Origin: Mesostigma viride
Taxonomy: Eukaryota; Streptophyta; Mesostigmatophyceae; Mesostigmatales; Mesostigmataceae
NCBI GenBank assembly: GCA_009746045.1
Contig: RPFO01000080.1
Coordinates: 10,416,242 to 10,480,241 of the forward strand
Direction: 5' to 3'
Length of the DNA: 64,000 nt
The notes below the pieces were generated by a model that had not been told where the DNA came from, did not search any database, and saw only the letters and a program-made list of their open reading frames with translations. The position numbers and the translations under genes were made by a program. Positions 1 through 10,667 of the stretch are shown piece by piece; position 1 is the first letter of the stretch, and each line of letters opens with the position of its first letter.

Positions 1-37
1 GGGTTTAGGGTTTAGGGTTTAGGGTTTAGGGTTAGGG
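1..37 (+). repeat. Telomere-type TTTAGGG array (about 5 units)
   Basis: Four exact heptamers and a final degenerate unit (one T lost). The G-rich strand reads rightward into the window, the opposite of what a left chromosome end would show. It is therefore interstitial, inverted, or the edge of a longer array to the left. It abuts a LINE remnant directly. Confidence 0.9.
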
Positions 38-1000
38 CCGGGGAGGAGCACCTGCAAGGCGGCCTGAATGCGCTCGTCATGGCCTTCCGCGGCAAGCCGC
101 ACCAAGTGGGGGGGAGCGCCACGGAGCCAGTGAACCACCCGCAGGTGGGCGCAAAAAGTACAGCAATACTGACCACAGGAGGAGCCCTTTGGTCTGGGGG
201 TCCTTCAGGCGCGCCCAAGTCTCGAGGACACGGGTGCGCTGTTCCACGGTGGCCCGGAGCTCCTCGTCGACGTAGTCAGGGTCACCCACAGGGACGCCCA
301 GGCACGAGAAACCACGTACCCGCGCCAATGCCCCCTGGATAGCCGCGGGGAAGCAAGAGCAGTCCCCCTGGGGCGAAAAGACTGCACACTTGGGGAGGGT
401 GAGCCGAACTTAGGTACTGATGGCCGCCATGGCCACTTCAAGGGCAGCCAGGGCGGCAACCACAGCGTCGGCCGGGCCAAGGGCATGGATATATCGTCCA
501 TATAGGCGAGGAGCACGACATCCGGGTGCGCAGCGTGGACACCTTGGAGAGCCTCATTGTGCAGCGGGGCGGACAGGTAAAATTAAAGGGGCCGAGGGGG
601 TCATGACCTTGCTGGGTTCCCGTGCGGGAAGCGACGTCGGCGAACGTCCCATCCTCCATGAGGAAGGAGAGTTGAGTGGCGGTTCGCCGTAGCAGGCTGC
701 TGTCCACGTACGCAAGAAGGTCAGGGAACGCCTAGTCGCCGACGGCCTCAAAGATGCTAGCCTTGGTGACAGCATTGAACGCATTGTGGCAATCCACCTT
801 CAGCGCCACATGGGTCGGATGCGTCTCCAGGTAGGCCTGAACTGTGTGTGCACACGATGATGCATGTCGCTGCCCCCTTTGGTGGCGACGCCAAGCTGGG
901 CCGCGACGGACTCCTCAGTAAGACAGTAACACTCCGGCTGGGGCAGAAAACTAGGCGCGAAACTCGGGGGCCTTTTGGCGACAAATGACCTTACTCATGC
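38..1000 (-). pseudogene. Decayed RLE-type LINE, reverse transcriptase part
   Basis: Read on the minus strand in shifting frames, this stretch matches the RT of the LINE at 7466-9564. It keeps the KVDCHNAFN motif (near 780-750), a GTQQG motif with an indel (near 620), AYMDDI (near 500), the CAVFSPQGDCS block (near 380) and the TKGLLLW block (near 190). The frame is broken several times. The endonuclease end of the element is missing: homology stops at the telomere-type array. It belongs to the same clade as the other two RLE copies but is clearly more diverged. The exact 5' limit is uncertain. Confidence 0.75.
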
Positions 1001-2437
1001 ACCAGCTTGCGTAGGACCTCGCCGCACTAAGCAATGGGACGAACGCGGCCAGAAGGCGGGGGGACGTCTTCTTTCAGGAGTCTCATAAATATGCAGGGTA
1101 GGCCATGTATAACTGCCGTCAAAGTCAGGGGGGTCAAGACGCGCGTTTTCATTTTTGGTAGAATGTGCATTTTGAATTATGTTATAAGACCTACTAGGCA
1201 CCTACCACTTCAGGGATGATAAACAATTAGTTGCTGAACAGTTTGCCGAGCCATTGGGGTCATCATGTGGGTGGGCCGTGTATACCAGCAGCTCAGTACA
1301 CCTAGTACAGCCCCGGCCATAGGGTAACCGTTGGTAAAAAGCAACCAAGCCAGGGGGTAGGGGTGGGCATACTACCTACTACTGAATATGGCCACCAACC
1401 ATGCCCTACAATACATTTCCCTTCCACTACAATGATGGGGGAACATCACTGCATCATTGTCACACTGCCCTTACATGGCACCTATGTGCAGGTGCCACCT
1501 TGTCCATGCACATAGGTAACGTCGGTGCCGGTGGTACGGATACCCTACGCAAGGCATGCATTCTAGGAGGCAGCCACCAACAAACTAGTGATGTTGAGCC
1601 TATTCAGCCTGCCCTAGCAAGGATAAACTAGGCCTAAGCTGCTATAGCTTGCCAGGCGGTGATGGCCAGCACACCTGGTGGCACATGCTGTAAATGGGAA
1701 GCTTTTACTCACCAGTTACGTGCTTGATGATGCGGGGGGTGGCTTTCAGTGGGCGGGTGCAGGGGTATAGGGGAACCTCGACGTTGTGGGGCGGTAGGGT
1801 GGTTTCAGTAGTGGGTGGTTTGCGATGTTGCCGGTGTGGAATGAGGTGGTGGAGGTAATACGGCGGAAGGGTGGACGTCACATAGGTTGCTTCTAAAGGG
1901 GGGCTCAAGGTGGATGGTCGGGTGGGTCATCGTATGGTTTGGGGAGGACGGAGGGCGGTGTTACGGTGTTGTGGGGGACCTCAGCGTCAGTGCCGGTGGG
2001 GGCGAGAGTGGTCCGTCCGTAGTCAGGGGGGGATGGATAGCGGCATTGATGTGGATGATTGTAATGTATATTTGGGGGTGGGGTGGGTGTGGAACAGGCA
2101 AGGGAGTGGGGCGAGTGGGTTAGCGGGGTGGAGGCCGGGTGCTGGCATGGTGGCTGGATCAGTTGGAGGCACATGGACACACATAATAATGGCAAGAGTA
2201 ACTGCATGCATACTTGCATAGCAACATTGGACTAGCTGTTCCTAGAACATCTGCAACCCTCACCATGCAACAACCACTGGTCCAGAAGAGCGGGGGGGCG
2301 AATCCGAAGATACATGTAGCGACACTTCCCATAGACTTCGCCGGGTAGCTTGTGCCCTGCTGATTTTCTCCGGCAAAATATTAACACGTAATACGGGTGT
2401 CACCGGTAAAACACGTAATACGGGTGAGTGGCCTGGC
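1001..2437. other. No gene recognised
   Basis: Mixed-composition DNA with only short, unconvincing frames. A G-rich strand asymmetry runs from about 1720 to 2130. Just left of the LTR, a motif containing AATACGGGTG occurs twice (about 2389-2426) and recurs near 36900, on the far side of the nest. Confidence 0.6.
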
Positions 2438-3025
2438 TGTTACGTCGCGTAACTTTTGTTGTTGTTACGGACGTAAATTAGGTCCCTTGTTGCCTCAGCC
2501 ATTCCGGAGCAGTTCGCTGACTTTCCTAGGCTTACGTGTAGTAAGGACCTTTTGGCCGGTCGGTACCGGGCCTTGTGACGTGGCAATTGTACAATATGGT
2601 GGTTCGGTGCAGTCGCGCCGCGTTGCGTACTTTAGTATAGTTGTCCTTTTATCCTGCGTGTGAACCTTGTGGACGTGCGTTGGTCCTGTGGGCGAGGGTC
2701 GATGTCGGCCCGAGCATACACGCCTGTCGGCGATCATTTATGCTGCAGTTGTCCTTCGTGAATGGCACTCGGCGTGTGTTAAATGAATTAACACATATAG
2801 GCTTGGGTCACGGCAGTGTAGTTGTGTTTCCTTCCTCTATTCCTGGAGTAAACGGGTTGTGTAAATGGCTTATGGCGTATTATAGTAATACTTACGTTAA
2901 TGCACTGAGATCTGGATCGTCTCGTTCGTCTTTCGCTAGGGGTTTAACTAGAGGCGGCCTTACTAGTTTAGGTAGCATCAGGCCAGGTAGAGGTAGAGGT
3001 GGCGGTAGAAATCTGAGACGTAACA
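2438..3025 (+). repeat. 5' LTR of element 1 (LTR A)
   Basis: 588 bp, begins TGTTACGTCGCG and ends GACGTAACA, matching the 3' LTR at 34397-34982 almost throughout. The termini form an inverted repeat (TGTTACG/CGTAACA). Left flank is CTGGC. Confidence 0.95.
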
Positions 3026-3162
3026 ATGGTATCGGAGGTTTAGGTAGACGCGACGAAGTTCCCTTGCAACCCTATACGCCAGAGGCCTTCCGCGGCCAGG
3101 GCACAGAAGAAGACAACCTCTTGACAGGTAATGGGCGGGTCTTCGTCAAGCTAGGGGGGTAG
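2641..3162 (+). CDS. Open frame running from the LTR through the PBS into the leader
   Basis: A frame of up to 173 codons (the first ATG codons inside it may be the real start) begins in the LTR, crosses the PBS and stops at 3160-3162. Its end is Arg/Gly-rich (a GRGRGGGR stretch). Element 2 has the corresponding frame with the same final residues (a TGNGRV...KLGG ending) although the leader DNA between differs by substitutions and length changes. A CAG|GTAATG donor-like site lies at 3125-3133 in both copies, so the frame could be a first exon. No known domain. It may also be a chance open frame. Confidence 0.3.
   Translation: MSFYPACEPCGRALVLWARVDVGPSIHACRRSFMLQLSFVNGTRRVLNELTHIGLGHGSVVVFPSSIPGVNGLCKWLMAYYSNTYVNALRSGSSRSSFARGLTRGGLTSLGSIRPGRGRGGGRNLRRNNGIGGLGRRDEVPLQPYTPEAFRGQGTEEDNLLTGNGRVFVKLGG
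3027..3038 (+). other. Primer binding site of element 1
   Basis: TGGTATCGGAGG one base after the LTR end. It resembles TGGTATCAGAGC, the initiator-Met tRNA primer site common in plant LTR elements, with two mismatches. Element 2 has TGGACTCGGAGG at the equivalent place (33452-33441, minus). Confidence 0.75.
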
Positions 3163-3929
3163 TGCTGCCCGATTCGGGACACGCCCTGCCTAGAAGTTAT
3201 AGACCTGCTCAAAGCGGATGAACTCCTCACGTAGCTAGTTCCTTTTCCTTTTCCTTTTCCTTTTCCATCTGTGTGTGCATTTCCTTGCTGGGTGCTGTTT
3301 GACGTTAGATAGTGGGTTTGACGGTTCAATAGGGATGGATAGTGGGACGATTAGCGTCCCTTTAGACTACACCTCTTTTCCGTGCACGCTGCTGCGTTTT
3401 CTTATATGCTCGTTAGCTCTAGGCGAGCATCATAGATGCTTTGTGGGGGGGGGAGGAGAGGTAGGACCTCCTCCACCTCAAGTGCCTCCTACCCGTTCAT
3501 TAGGAATCGGCTAGAATAGGAAAGTGCCTAGGAATAGATTCGGCTAGAATAGGAAAGTGCCTAGGAATAGATTCGGCTAGTCGCCGATGCTAGAACGTTG
3601 TTCATCGCCTTCCACTCTCTTTTACGCTTGGATGTATATGCCTTTGTTTAGACCCTTGTGGTTGGTGTTGTACCCCACAGCAGGAGTTCTTCGGCAGTAC
3701 GGCGTTGGTCATCGACGACCATTTGGGCGCCATCTTTCAACGACTCCCATATCAGTGCCTACTATTGCCTATGAAACCTGATCGGTCTTCCCCTACCCCT
3801 GCCTTCAATGTACAAGGTAACCCTACTGATACCCCTAAGGTTAGGGCTGCCCAGCAACGGGCCAGTGAGCCAATACGTCCTCCCCTGTCACTATACTTCT
3901 ACCCTGCCTGCAGCCCCTACCTCTGGTGC

Positions 3930-4327
3930 TGTACCCCCAAGACGTTCTTTTCCTTCTCATTCGACTAGTAATAATAGCTTAGCAAAATAAGTACTACGTA
4001 GTTATTACCCCTCAATGGGCATCTATTTTCTTATCGTGGGCCGATGCTAGGAAGTTCGTTTAGTCGCGTACATATACTGTCCCCAAATATAAGAAGTTTA
4101 TGTCCTTTGAAGAAACTCAGACCTACCTTTTAACTCATAGTGAATCAGATGTAGGCCTCCATTCTCGTCCTGCTCCTCTTGCTCGCCCTTCGGTAGATAG
4201 CCTTGTTTTGGTTACACCACCTCCATCTCCCCCTCGTCCTACGGTGTCATCCTCCTCTAGTGTAGATATTACTCCTCTCACCTTAGAGTTTGGCTCCCTA
4301 TCCATTCCTGTTGTTAAAAAGGATTGA
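3930..4327 (+). pseudogene. Broken hybrid-binding-domain ORF of element 1
   Basis: Counterpart of the intact ORF at 32515-32919. The domain is still readable (start of the YYVV strand near 3993, the KYKKF block near 4088, FEETQTYL near 4110) but is interrupted by a stop at the LAK-YYVV junction and another after RKFV. The C-terminal tail to 4327 is open. A perfect tandem copy of about 38 bp (TAGGAAAGTGCC motif) sits upstream at 3505-3585 in the leader. Confidence 0.75.
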
Positions 4328-4439
4328 TTTTACTTGTTTTCCTTCCTTAGGACATTAAAAGTTTTTCCTTTTTCCTTTCCTTGCTTTAAATTAGGGCTTT
4401 GTTCTTTTCCTTATTGCAACCTTAATTAATAATTCTAAT

Positions 4440-4448
4440 AATGCCAAC

Positions 4449-4480
<32 letters not shown>

Positions 4481-5694
4481 TCGTCGTCCCTCTGTCACCC
4501 CTCCTACCTTTGAACAACGTATGCATGTTAGATTTAGTGAAGACCCTTCTTTCACCATGAACTAGACCCCTATCCAAAACCTTTCCTCTTCCTTCTTTCT
4601 ATCCCTCTGATGTGGCAGTAGAAGACAGTGGTCCTATGGGTAGATCTGATCCTTCCCATCCTCCTAAGCCCCCTGCTCTTCCCCTCTTTGCTAACCTTCC
4701 CAAGTTGGATGTCAAGTCTACCCCTCGACAGTTTTTCACTTTTATTATGCTGCTTACCTAGAACACAGAGTCGTGGCAAAATCATAATAGATGGCGTCTC
4801 CCTGATGCTGTTTTAGTCCCTCACTATCTTACTACCTGTATTACCCCTGAGCTTGCCAACCTCATCCAGTGTGAATCCTTGGCCTCTCATGCCTACCCTA
4901 ACTCAGTAGCAGGATTGTTTTAGCGGTTAGAGAGCCATTTAGTTCCTCCTGATGCAGATTGGCAGGATAGATTAGCCTTTGGTACTTTGCAGCAAGGTAC
5001 TAAACCGTTTAAGGAATATATGAAAGAATTTGATGCTCAGATGGTACGAATTAGGGATTTGTCGGGCGCAGAAGTACGTGCTCGTTTCCTTCAAGGCCTC
5101 AGTAGACCCTTATTACGTGAGGTAAAACGCCAGTTCTCTGCCTACCGTTTCACTGATCTGCCCCTCAAGCATGTGCGACAGCGTCTATTAAGAGTAGCAG
5201 ATTTCTTTACCACTCCACTTCCTACCCATCTCCTCCGTGTTGCTGATTGCATGTGTGCTCATGCTCCTTTGTGTACTAGGGTTCATAACCTTGTCCTCAC
5301 TCCTGAACAAGAATAGGCATATGTAGAAGAATTCGATATTTGCGTTACAGATATATCTGCATTGGATGTGTCTCACATCTCGTGTTATCATTGTCATGAG
5401 GTGGGCCATCTTAAGGCGGAGTGCCCCAAGTTCCTTTCTGGTGCTCCCCCTCATCCCGATGCTCGCCCTCCTCGTACCCCTCAGCGTGCTCCTATTCGTC
5501 CCACTCCAGGACGCATTCCCTCAGCTACCCCTAGTAGGCTGAATGTTGTGCAGACAGGACCCTCAGGGTTCCCCTATGATAATCAGGCTCCTGCACCCTC
5601 TTCGCTCCCTCGCGACCCTCCAGCAGTGGCTTTTTCGCCAGGGACTTCTTCGGGGTTAGTCCCAATGGATGTGGGGGGGGAGGGGGAACAGTAG
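4440..5694 (+). pseudogene. gag of element 1, deleted and interrupted
   Basis: The N-terminal part holds an (AAT)n tract coding for Asn (4446-4477) and a block shared with element 2 (MHVRFS at 4521). Just after it, at about 4564, roughly 300 bp present in element 2 are missing. The capsid-like part resumes (FKEYMKEFDAQM near 5010, FLQGLSRPLLREVKRQ near 5090). A stop lies at 5315. A CCHC zinc knuckle (CYHCHEVGHLKAEC) is at 5386-5427, followed by a proline-rich tail ending at 5694. Expected role: nucleocapsid assembly and RNA packaging; this copy is not functional. Confidence 0.85.
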
Positions 5695-5841
5695 GCCTGT
5701 CAGCCGGGGGTAACCTGGACAGATCCTTAGATAGTACCCCAGATAATAATTTTTGCCTGCCTGTTTTCATAACTTCTGTAGGAGCTGAATCATCCCTACC
5801 ACTACGTGTCCGTCCTCTTATGTTTTTGAATGGTGGCTTAA

Positions 5842-6494
5842 GGGGACTCGTCACCAAAACACCAAAAAATCAATAAAAATTCAAAACTCGCATTAAACCT
5901 ATGCAAACAGTGCCCAAAAGTGATTGGGGACACAAAGTAGCATTTATGACGATTTGTCGTGCACTTACTAGGGGTACTACCCCTGGCATGTGGCTAAAAA
6001 TAGCACAAGACGCTAAACCGTTCTTGCCGCCCAACGGTCAATAGGAGCATCTGTTTGACCTGCCCATACATTCCAAACGAGTTCCCCCTCTCCTCGACCG
6101 TTTGAGCTACTAACATGGGTCGGCGGGTCAGGTTTGTGAGAGTTATTAATTTTCCCGCCAAAATACGGTCTTTTTTCGCGGGAAAATTAATAACTCTCAC
6201 AAACCTGACCCGCTGAACCATGTTAGTAACTCAAACGGTCGAGGAGAGGGGGAACTTGTTTGGAATGTATGGGCAGGTCAATCAGATGCTCCTATTGACC
6301 GTGGCGTGGCAAAAACGGTTTAGCGTCTTGTGCTATTTTTAGCCAAATGCCGGGGGTAATACCCCAAGTAAGTGCACGACAAATCGTCATAAATGCTACT
6401 TTGGGTCCCCAAACCCATTTGGGCATTGTTCGCATAGGTTTAATGTGAGTTTTGAATTTTTATTGATTTTTTGGTGTTTTGGTGACGAGTCCCC
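5842..6494. mobile_element. Fold-back MITE with TTAA target duplication
   Basis: 653 bp that are almost entirely one inverted repeat: arms of about 310 bp read GGGGACTCGTCACC inward from both ends and meet at a short T-rich loop near 6165. TTAA flanks both sides (5838-5841, 6495-6498). The empty site is seen in element 2, which has a single TTAA there. TTAA specificity points to the piggyBac or Kolobok type; there is no coding capacity. E2F-like sites sit next to the loop. Confidence 0.92.
6152..6184. promoter_or_regulatory. Two E2F-consensus sites at the MITE apex
   Basis: TTCCCGCCAA (6152-6161) and TTCGCGGGAA (6175-6184) both fit the plant E2F consensus TTSSCGSSAA. They lie in opposite arms of the hairpin. 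Function is inferred from the motif only. Confidence 0.45.
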
Positions 6495-7465
6495 TTAACC
6501 GTTCCCCATACTGTTGTAGACCCCTTCTTGCATGCTGATGAACTTTTGAATGTCTCTGTGTTAGTGGATAGCGGTGCGGCTAGCTCCTTTGTGAGCGAGG
6601 CCCTAGTTAGGCGTTTAGGATTAGTCCCTATCCCTCACACCAAACCTGTCACTGTTCATTATGCTGACGGTCGCACCAGTCATTCCCCGGGTACGGTGTC
6701 CCTTCCCCTGGTCATACAAGGACGTACTATCAACCTGACGGCCACTATAGGCCCTATCACTACCGCTGATGTATTACTAGGATTAGATTGGCACCAGGAT
6801 AATAAGATTACTATTAATTATGATACCATGGTCATTTGGTTTCCAGATAGCTCTTACTGGGTACCGGAACGTCATTATAGATTAGAAAATTTATCCTTGG
6901 TAGATATTACTCCTCCTACACCTGTTGATCCTCCTGTAAGACCTATACCTGAAGTATTAATGTCCAATGATGAATTGCGATCTGAACTAAAGGAATATGG
7001 ATACCTATTATGTATGTTCCTTCAGTTAGAAGTACAGGAGATACCTATCACTAATAATAGTGTGGATATAGATGTAAACACAGTGGATACAATAGGAGTG
7101 GGATTTACTGAAAATGAAATAGTAAGATACATGGCTGTGATAGATTCCTCAAAAGTTTTTGAAGAAAAGACTCCTTCTTATCCTCCTCCTCGTTCTGTTT
7201 TACACGTGTAGTTATCAAGGACGGTGCAGTTCCTACGCACTCTCCGATGTATAGAATGGGCCCTACTGAATTAAAGGAACTAAAACAGGTTTTAGTGTCA
7301 CTATTAGAAGCAGGATTGATAGAGCCTAGTAACTCCCCCTACTCAGCTGGTGTCCTGTTAGTTCCTAAGCCAAATGGCAAGTTTCGCCTAGTTACTGATT
7401 ATAGGAAGTTGAATGGTATTACTGTGAAGTCTAAATACCCTCTACCTCGTATTGATGATATATTT

Positions 7466-9564
7466 TAAAAATATAATTACTTACAGCAGAGTGAAATCAC
7501 TCAAACCAAAGGAAACGCCCAGCTATAAACCTATATACAGAGCCATGTCAAAGCTCTATACTACGATAAGACCAATGGAAACGCCTAACGGGAGGAACCT
7601 AATAGCCCTGCTGCACCGCAAAATCAGCCCGCGTACGGCGGAGCATGATGTCAGCCATGGCCCGAGTCAGCGCCACCGACAAGCGCTGACGCCAATATGA
7701 CGTCCAGGTCCGCGCCGACCATGGGGCCCGCTGGCCCTCCAGGTCCAGCCGGTCCTCCCGGAGCCGGCAACACTCCTTGAAGAAGGCGGAGGTCAGGGGC
7801 CCCATGGCCCCAAACTCCTCCAGGACAAAGGGCACCACACGATGGTGCCCGACGTCGCCGTAGGCCAGGAGCTTGGCCCGCTCCGCCCGGTCCGCCGTGT
7901 AACCTGCCGTGAGGGAGGCCCCAGCCACGTGGCTAAGAGCCAAGGGCCGCGCCACCGAAACGTCAATAAGCAGATGCCGGCCACCCCCCTCAAAGTCCAG
8001 TACCACGATGTCAGGCCGGTGGTTGGGGGAATAGAAGGCAGCGCCATCCGCATCCTCGGACCGGATGTTCGCGTGGGGGAAAACCGACCGAATCATGGCG
8101 AGCACCACCGTCAGGAGGACAGTGTGCAAATACAAATACCAATTCTGATTCTGTTGGCCCCCCATGCAGGCAAGGTAGTGAGTCCCCGTGGGATCCAGCG
8201 GCTGCCCACAGCTACCACAAGGCCGCCCGGCCGGAACAAGAGGCTGCGGGGCAAATAGCTGGTGCCGGAGCGCCACCGAGTAGTGGCTGGGAGCCAAGGC
8301 GAATGGGGGGGCCATGGGAAGAGCACGAAGGTACGCCGAGCCCACACTCCGCAAGGAAAGCGAGAACAGCCACGCACGTCCCTGGGCGTTGAGGTCCGCG
8401 AAAAGAGCAATCCAATCAGCCGTGTGCAGAATACCCGCGTAGGTTTTCTGGTGTTTATCGATGACGCGAGCAGGGAATGCGGCGGGAGATTGTTCACGGA
8501 GGCGACCGAGGGAGTGCCGCGAGGGAGGTGGCGCTGTACCGCCTGAGCGGCACGGACGGGAGAACAGGCCTGCTGGATCTCAGCATAGGCCTCCTGGATC
8601 GATGGCGGTGACGAAGGGCAAAGGGCTGCTGGGGTCCAGGAGGTCAGGCGCTGCCGTTGCCAAAAGGGGCGGGAGCCGGCAGCTTTCCGCCCACGACTGA
8701 GCGACGGAGCCCAAAAATGCTGCTGGGGCCAGCCGGGCGGCACGAGTCAGACCGCAGCCACCCATCCGTGCAGGCAGGGAGGCAATGCGAATAGCATGTG
8801 GCGGGAGGTCGGGGCCCGGGACCAGCTGCGCCAAGGCCGACTGGATGCGTTCGTCGTGGCCCTCGGCGGCCAGCCGGACCTGAGCCGGAAGCGCGCCCCG
8901 GAGCCAGTGAACGACGCGAGGGTGAGCGCAAAACCACAGAAGCAGACCCTTGGTCTGCGAATCATGAAGGCGCGCAATCAAGGGCAGTACCTCAGTGCGT
9001 GCCTCGAGGGCGGCCCGCAGAGCATCGATGACAAACGCGGGGTCGCCAACCGGAACGCCGAGGACATCCAACCCATGGAGGCGCTCGTCCCGGCCCAAGA
9101 GCTGGGGCGGAAAGCCGGAGCAATCACCTTGGGGCGAGTACACCGCGCACTTGGCCAGGGTCAACTGGAGGTTGATGTCGGCCACCGCGGTCTGCAGTGC
9201 CAGCAGAGCCGCGGTGGTGTCCGGCACAGGGCCCAGAAGGTAGATATCATCCAAGTAGACCTGAATAGCGACCGCCGGGTGGGCAGCATGGACCGCTTGG
9301 AGGCAACCCTGGAGGGGGGCGGCAAAGTACAGGGGTCCCAGGGGGTCCCCTTGCTGGGTGCCCGACCGCGACAGCAGGCCGCCGCAAGTGCCGTCCTCCA
9401 TGATGTGAACCAGTTGGCCGGGCTGGCCGTAGCACACGGCTGTCCAAGCATACAAGTCCTCGAAGGACTCCATGACGGCCGCAAACATGCTGGCGCGGGA
9501 CAGACTGTTGAACGCGTTGTGGCAGTCGACCTTGACGACAGCGTGGGTGGGGTGGGCCTCGAGG
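7466..9564 (-). mobile_element. 5'-truncated RLE-type LINE inserted in pol
   Basis: Flanked by a perfect 15-bp target duplication, ATTGATGATATATTT (7451-7465 and 9565-9579); element 2 has one copy there. The LINE reads on the minus strand, starts abruptly inside the RT (about 12 codons before KVDCHNAFN) and ends with a short T-rich 3' end, no poly(A). The 3' end sequence is the same as in the copy ending at 60270. A clean 5' truncation plus a long duplication is the mark of target-primed reverse transcription. Confidence 0.95.
7599..9564 (-). pseudogene. RT-endonuclease protein of the LINE at 7466-9564
   Basis: RT motifs in order: KVDCHNAFN, SGTQQGDPLGPLYF, VYLDDIYLLG, then the thumb (TKGLLLWFCAHPRVVHW). 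The first frame runs to 8580. It is broken there by a 4-bp insertion giving an ATCGATCC context, absent from the copy at 59089-60270; a 2-bp insertion near 8492 moves the frame again. The C-terminal part (8354-7599) has a CCHC finger (CGSCGQPL...HYLAC) and a PD-(D/E)XK-like endonuclease core (RPDIVVLDF ... LLIDVSV). RLE LINEs nick DNA with this domain and reverse-transcribe their RNA on the nick. Confidence 0.9.
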
Positions 9565-10667
9565 ATTGATGATATATTTAATAAGGTTAAAGGTTCCACT
9601 TGTTTCACAGTACTGGATTGTGCGGATGGTTTTTGGCAACTGCGTATAGCTCCTGAGGATTGCCATAAAACCGCCTTTGCTACCCCTTTTGGTCATTACC
9701 AGTTTAGAGTAGCGGCTATGGGACTCTGTAACTCGCCTGGCTCTTTTCAAATGTTAATGAATGAAGTGCTTAGACCTGTTATGGGGAATTCTCACCTTCC
9801 TCAAGTGTCATCTGATTTAAAGGATCCTTCATTCTCCTCTGTTTCTTTATCTGAGCATGACCGTTCTTGTGCTCAAGCTTACTTAGATGATATCCTTATT
9901 TTCTCTCCTGATTTTGAAACGCACGTACGTGATTTAAAGAAAGTATTAGAGATAATGGCTGAAAATTCCTTGTGGGCTCGCCGTGCTAAAGTTCGTTCTG
10001 GTAGGAGTGTACCATTTTTAGGACATGTTTTGTCAGATGCCGGGGTCGCTACCGACCCGGATAAAACTAAGTCAATTCAGGAATGGCCTACCCCTACCGA
10101 CGTTAAAGGTGTACGTAGTTTTCTAGGGATTGCCTCTTACTATAGGCGTTTTATCCCGCGTTTCGCAACTATAGCAGCCCCTATTAATCATTTATTAAAG
10201 AAGGATATCCCCTTTGTCTGGAGTAGTGAATGTCAGTCGGCCTTTCAGTGTTTAAAATCCCTACTCCTCTCTCCTCCCGTACTCATCCTAGACCGGATAC
10301 TACTAAACCCTTTGTGGTAGCTACAGACGCTAGTAAGGTAGCTATAGGGGGCGTCCTTCTCCAGGATCAGGGTCAGGGCTTACAGCCAATTGAGTATATC
10401 TCTAGGACAATGCTCCCTGCGGAGCGTAACTATCCCGTACACCAGCAGGAACTCTTAGCGGTGGTGTATTGTTGCCACGCGTGGCAGCACTTTCTTAAAG
10501 GTGCCCAATTTGATGTATGCCTGAATGAACCCTGTGAGATAGATCCTTATAGATTAGTTATCCAAACGGATCACCGTCCCCTTTCCCATCTTCTCTCCCA
10601 ACCCAACCTTACCCCTAGCTCGTCAAGCGCGCTGGATGGAGTTTTTAGCACAGTTTTCCCCTTTTAA

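Noticed and set aside
8796-9569. 257-codon plus-strand ORF
   Set aside because: Antisense to the RT of the RLE LINE, which has clear RT motifs on the minus strand.
9472-10320. Fusion of a LINE-antisense start to the Ty3 RT
   Set aside because: The first ~30 codons come from the inserted LINE read backwards; only the part from 9565 is genuine RT.
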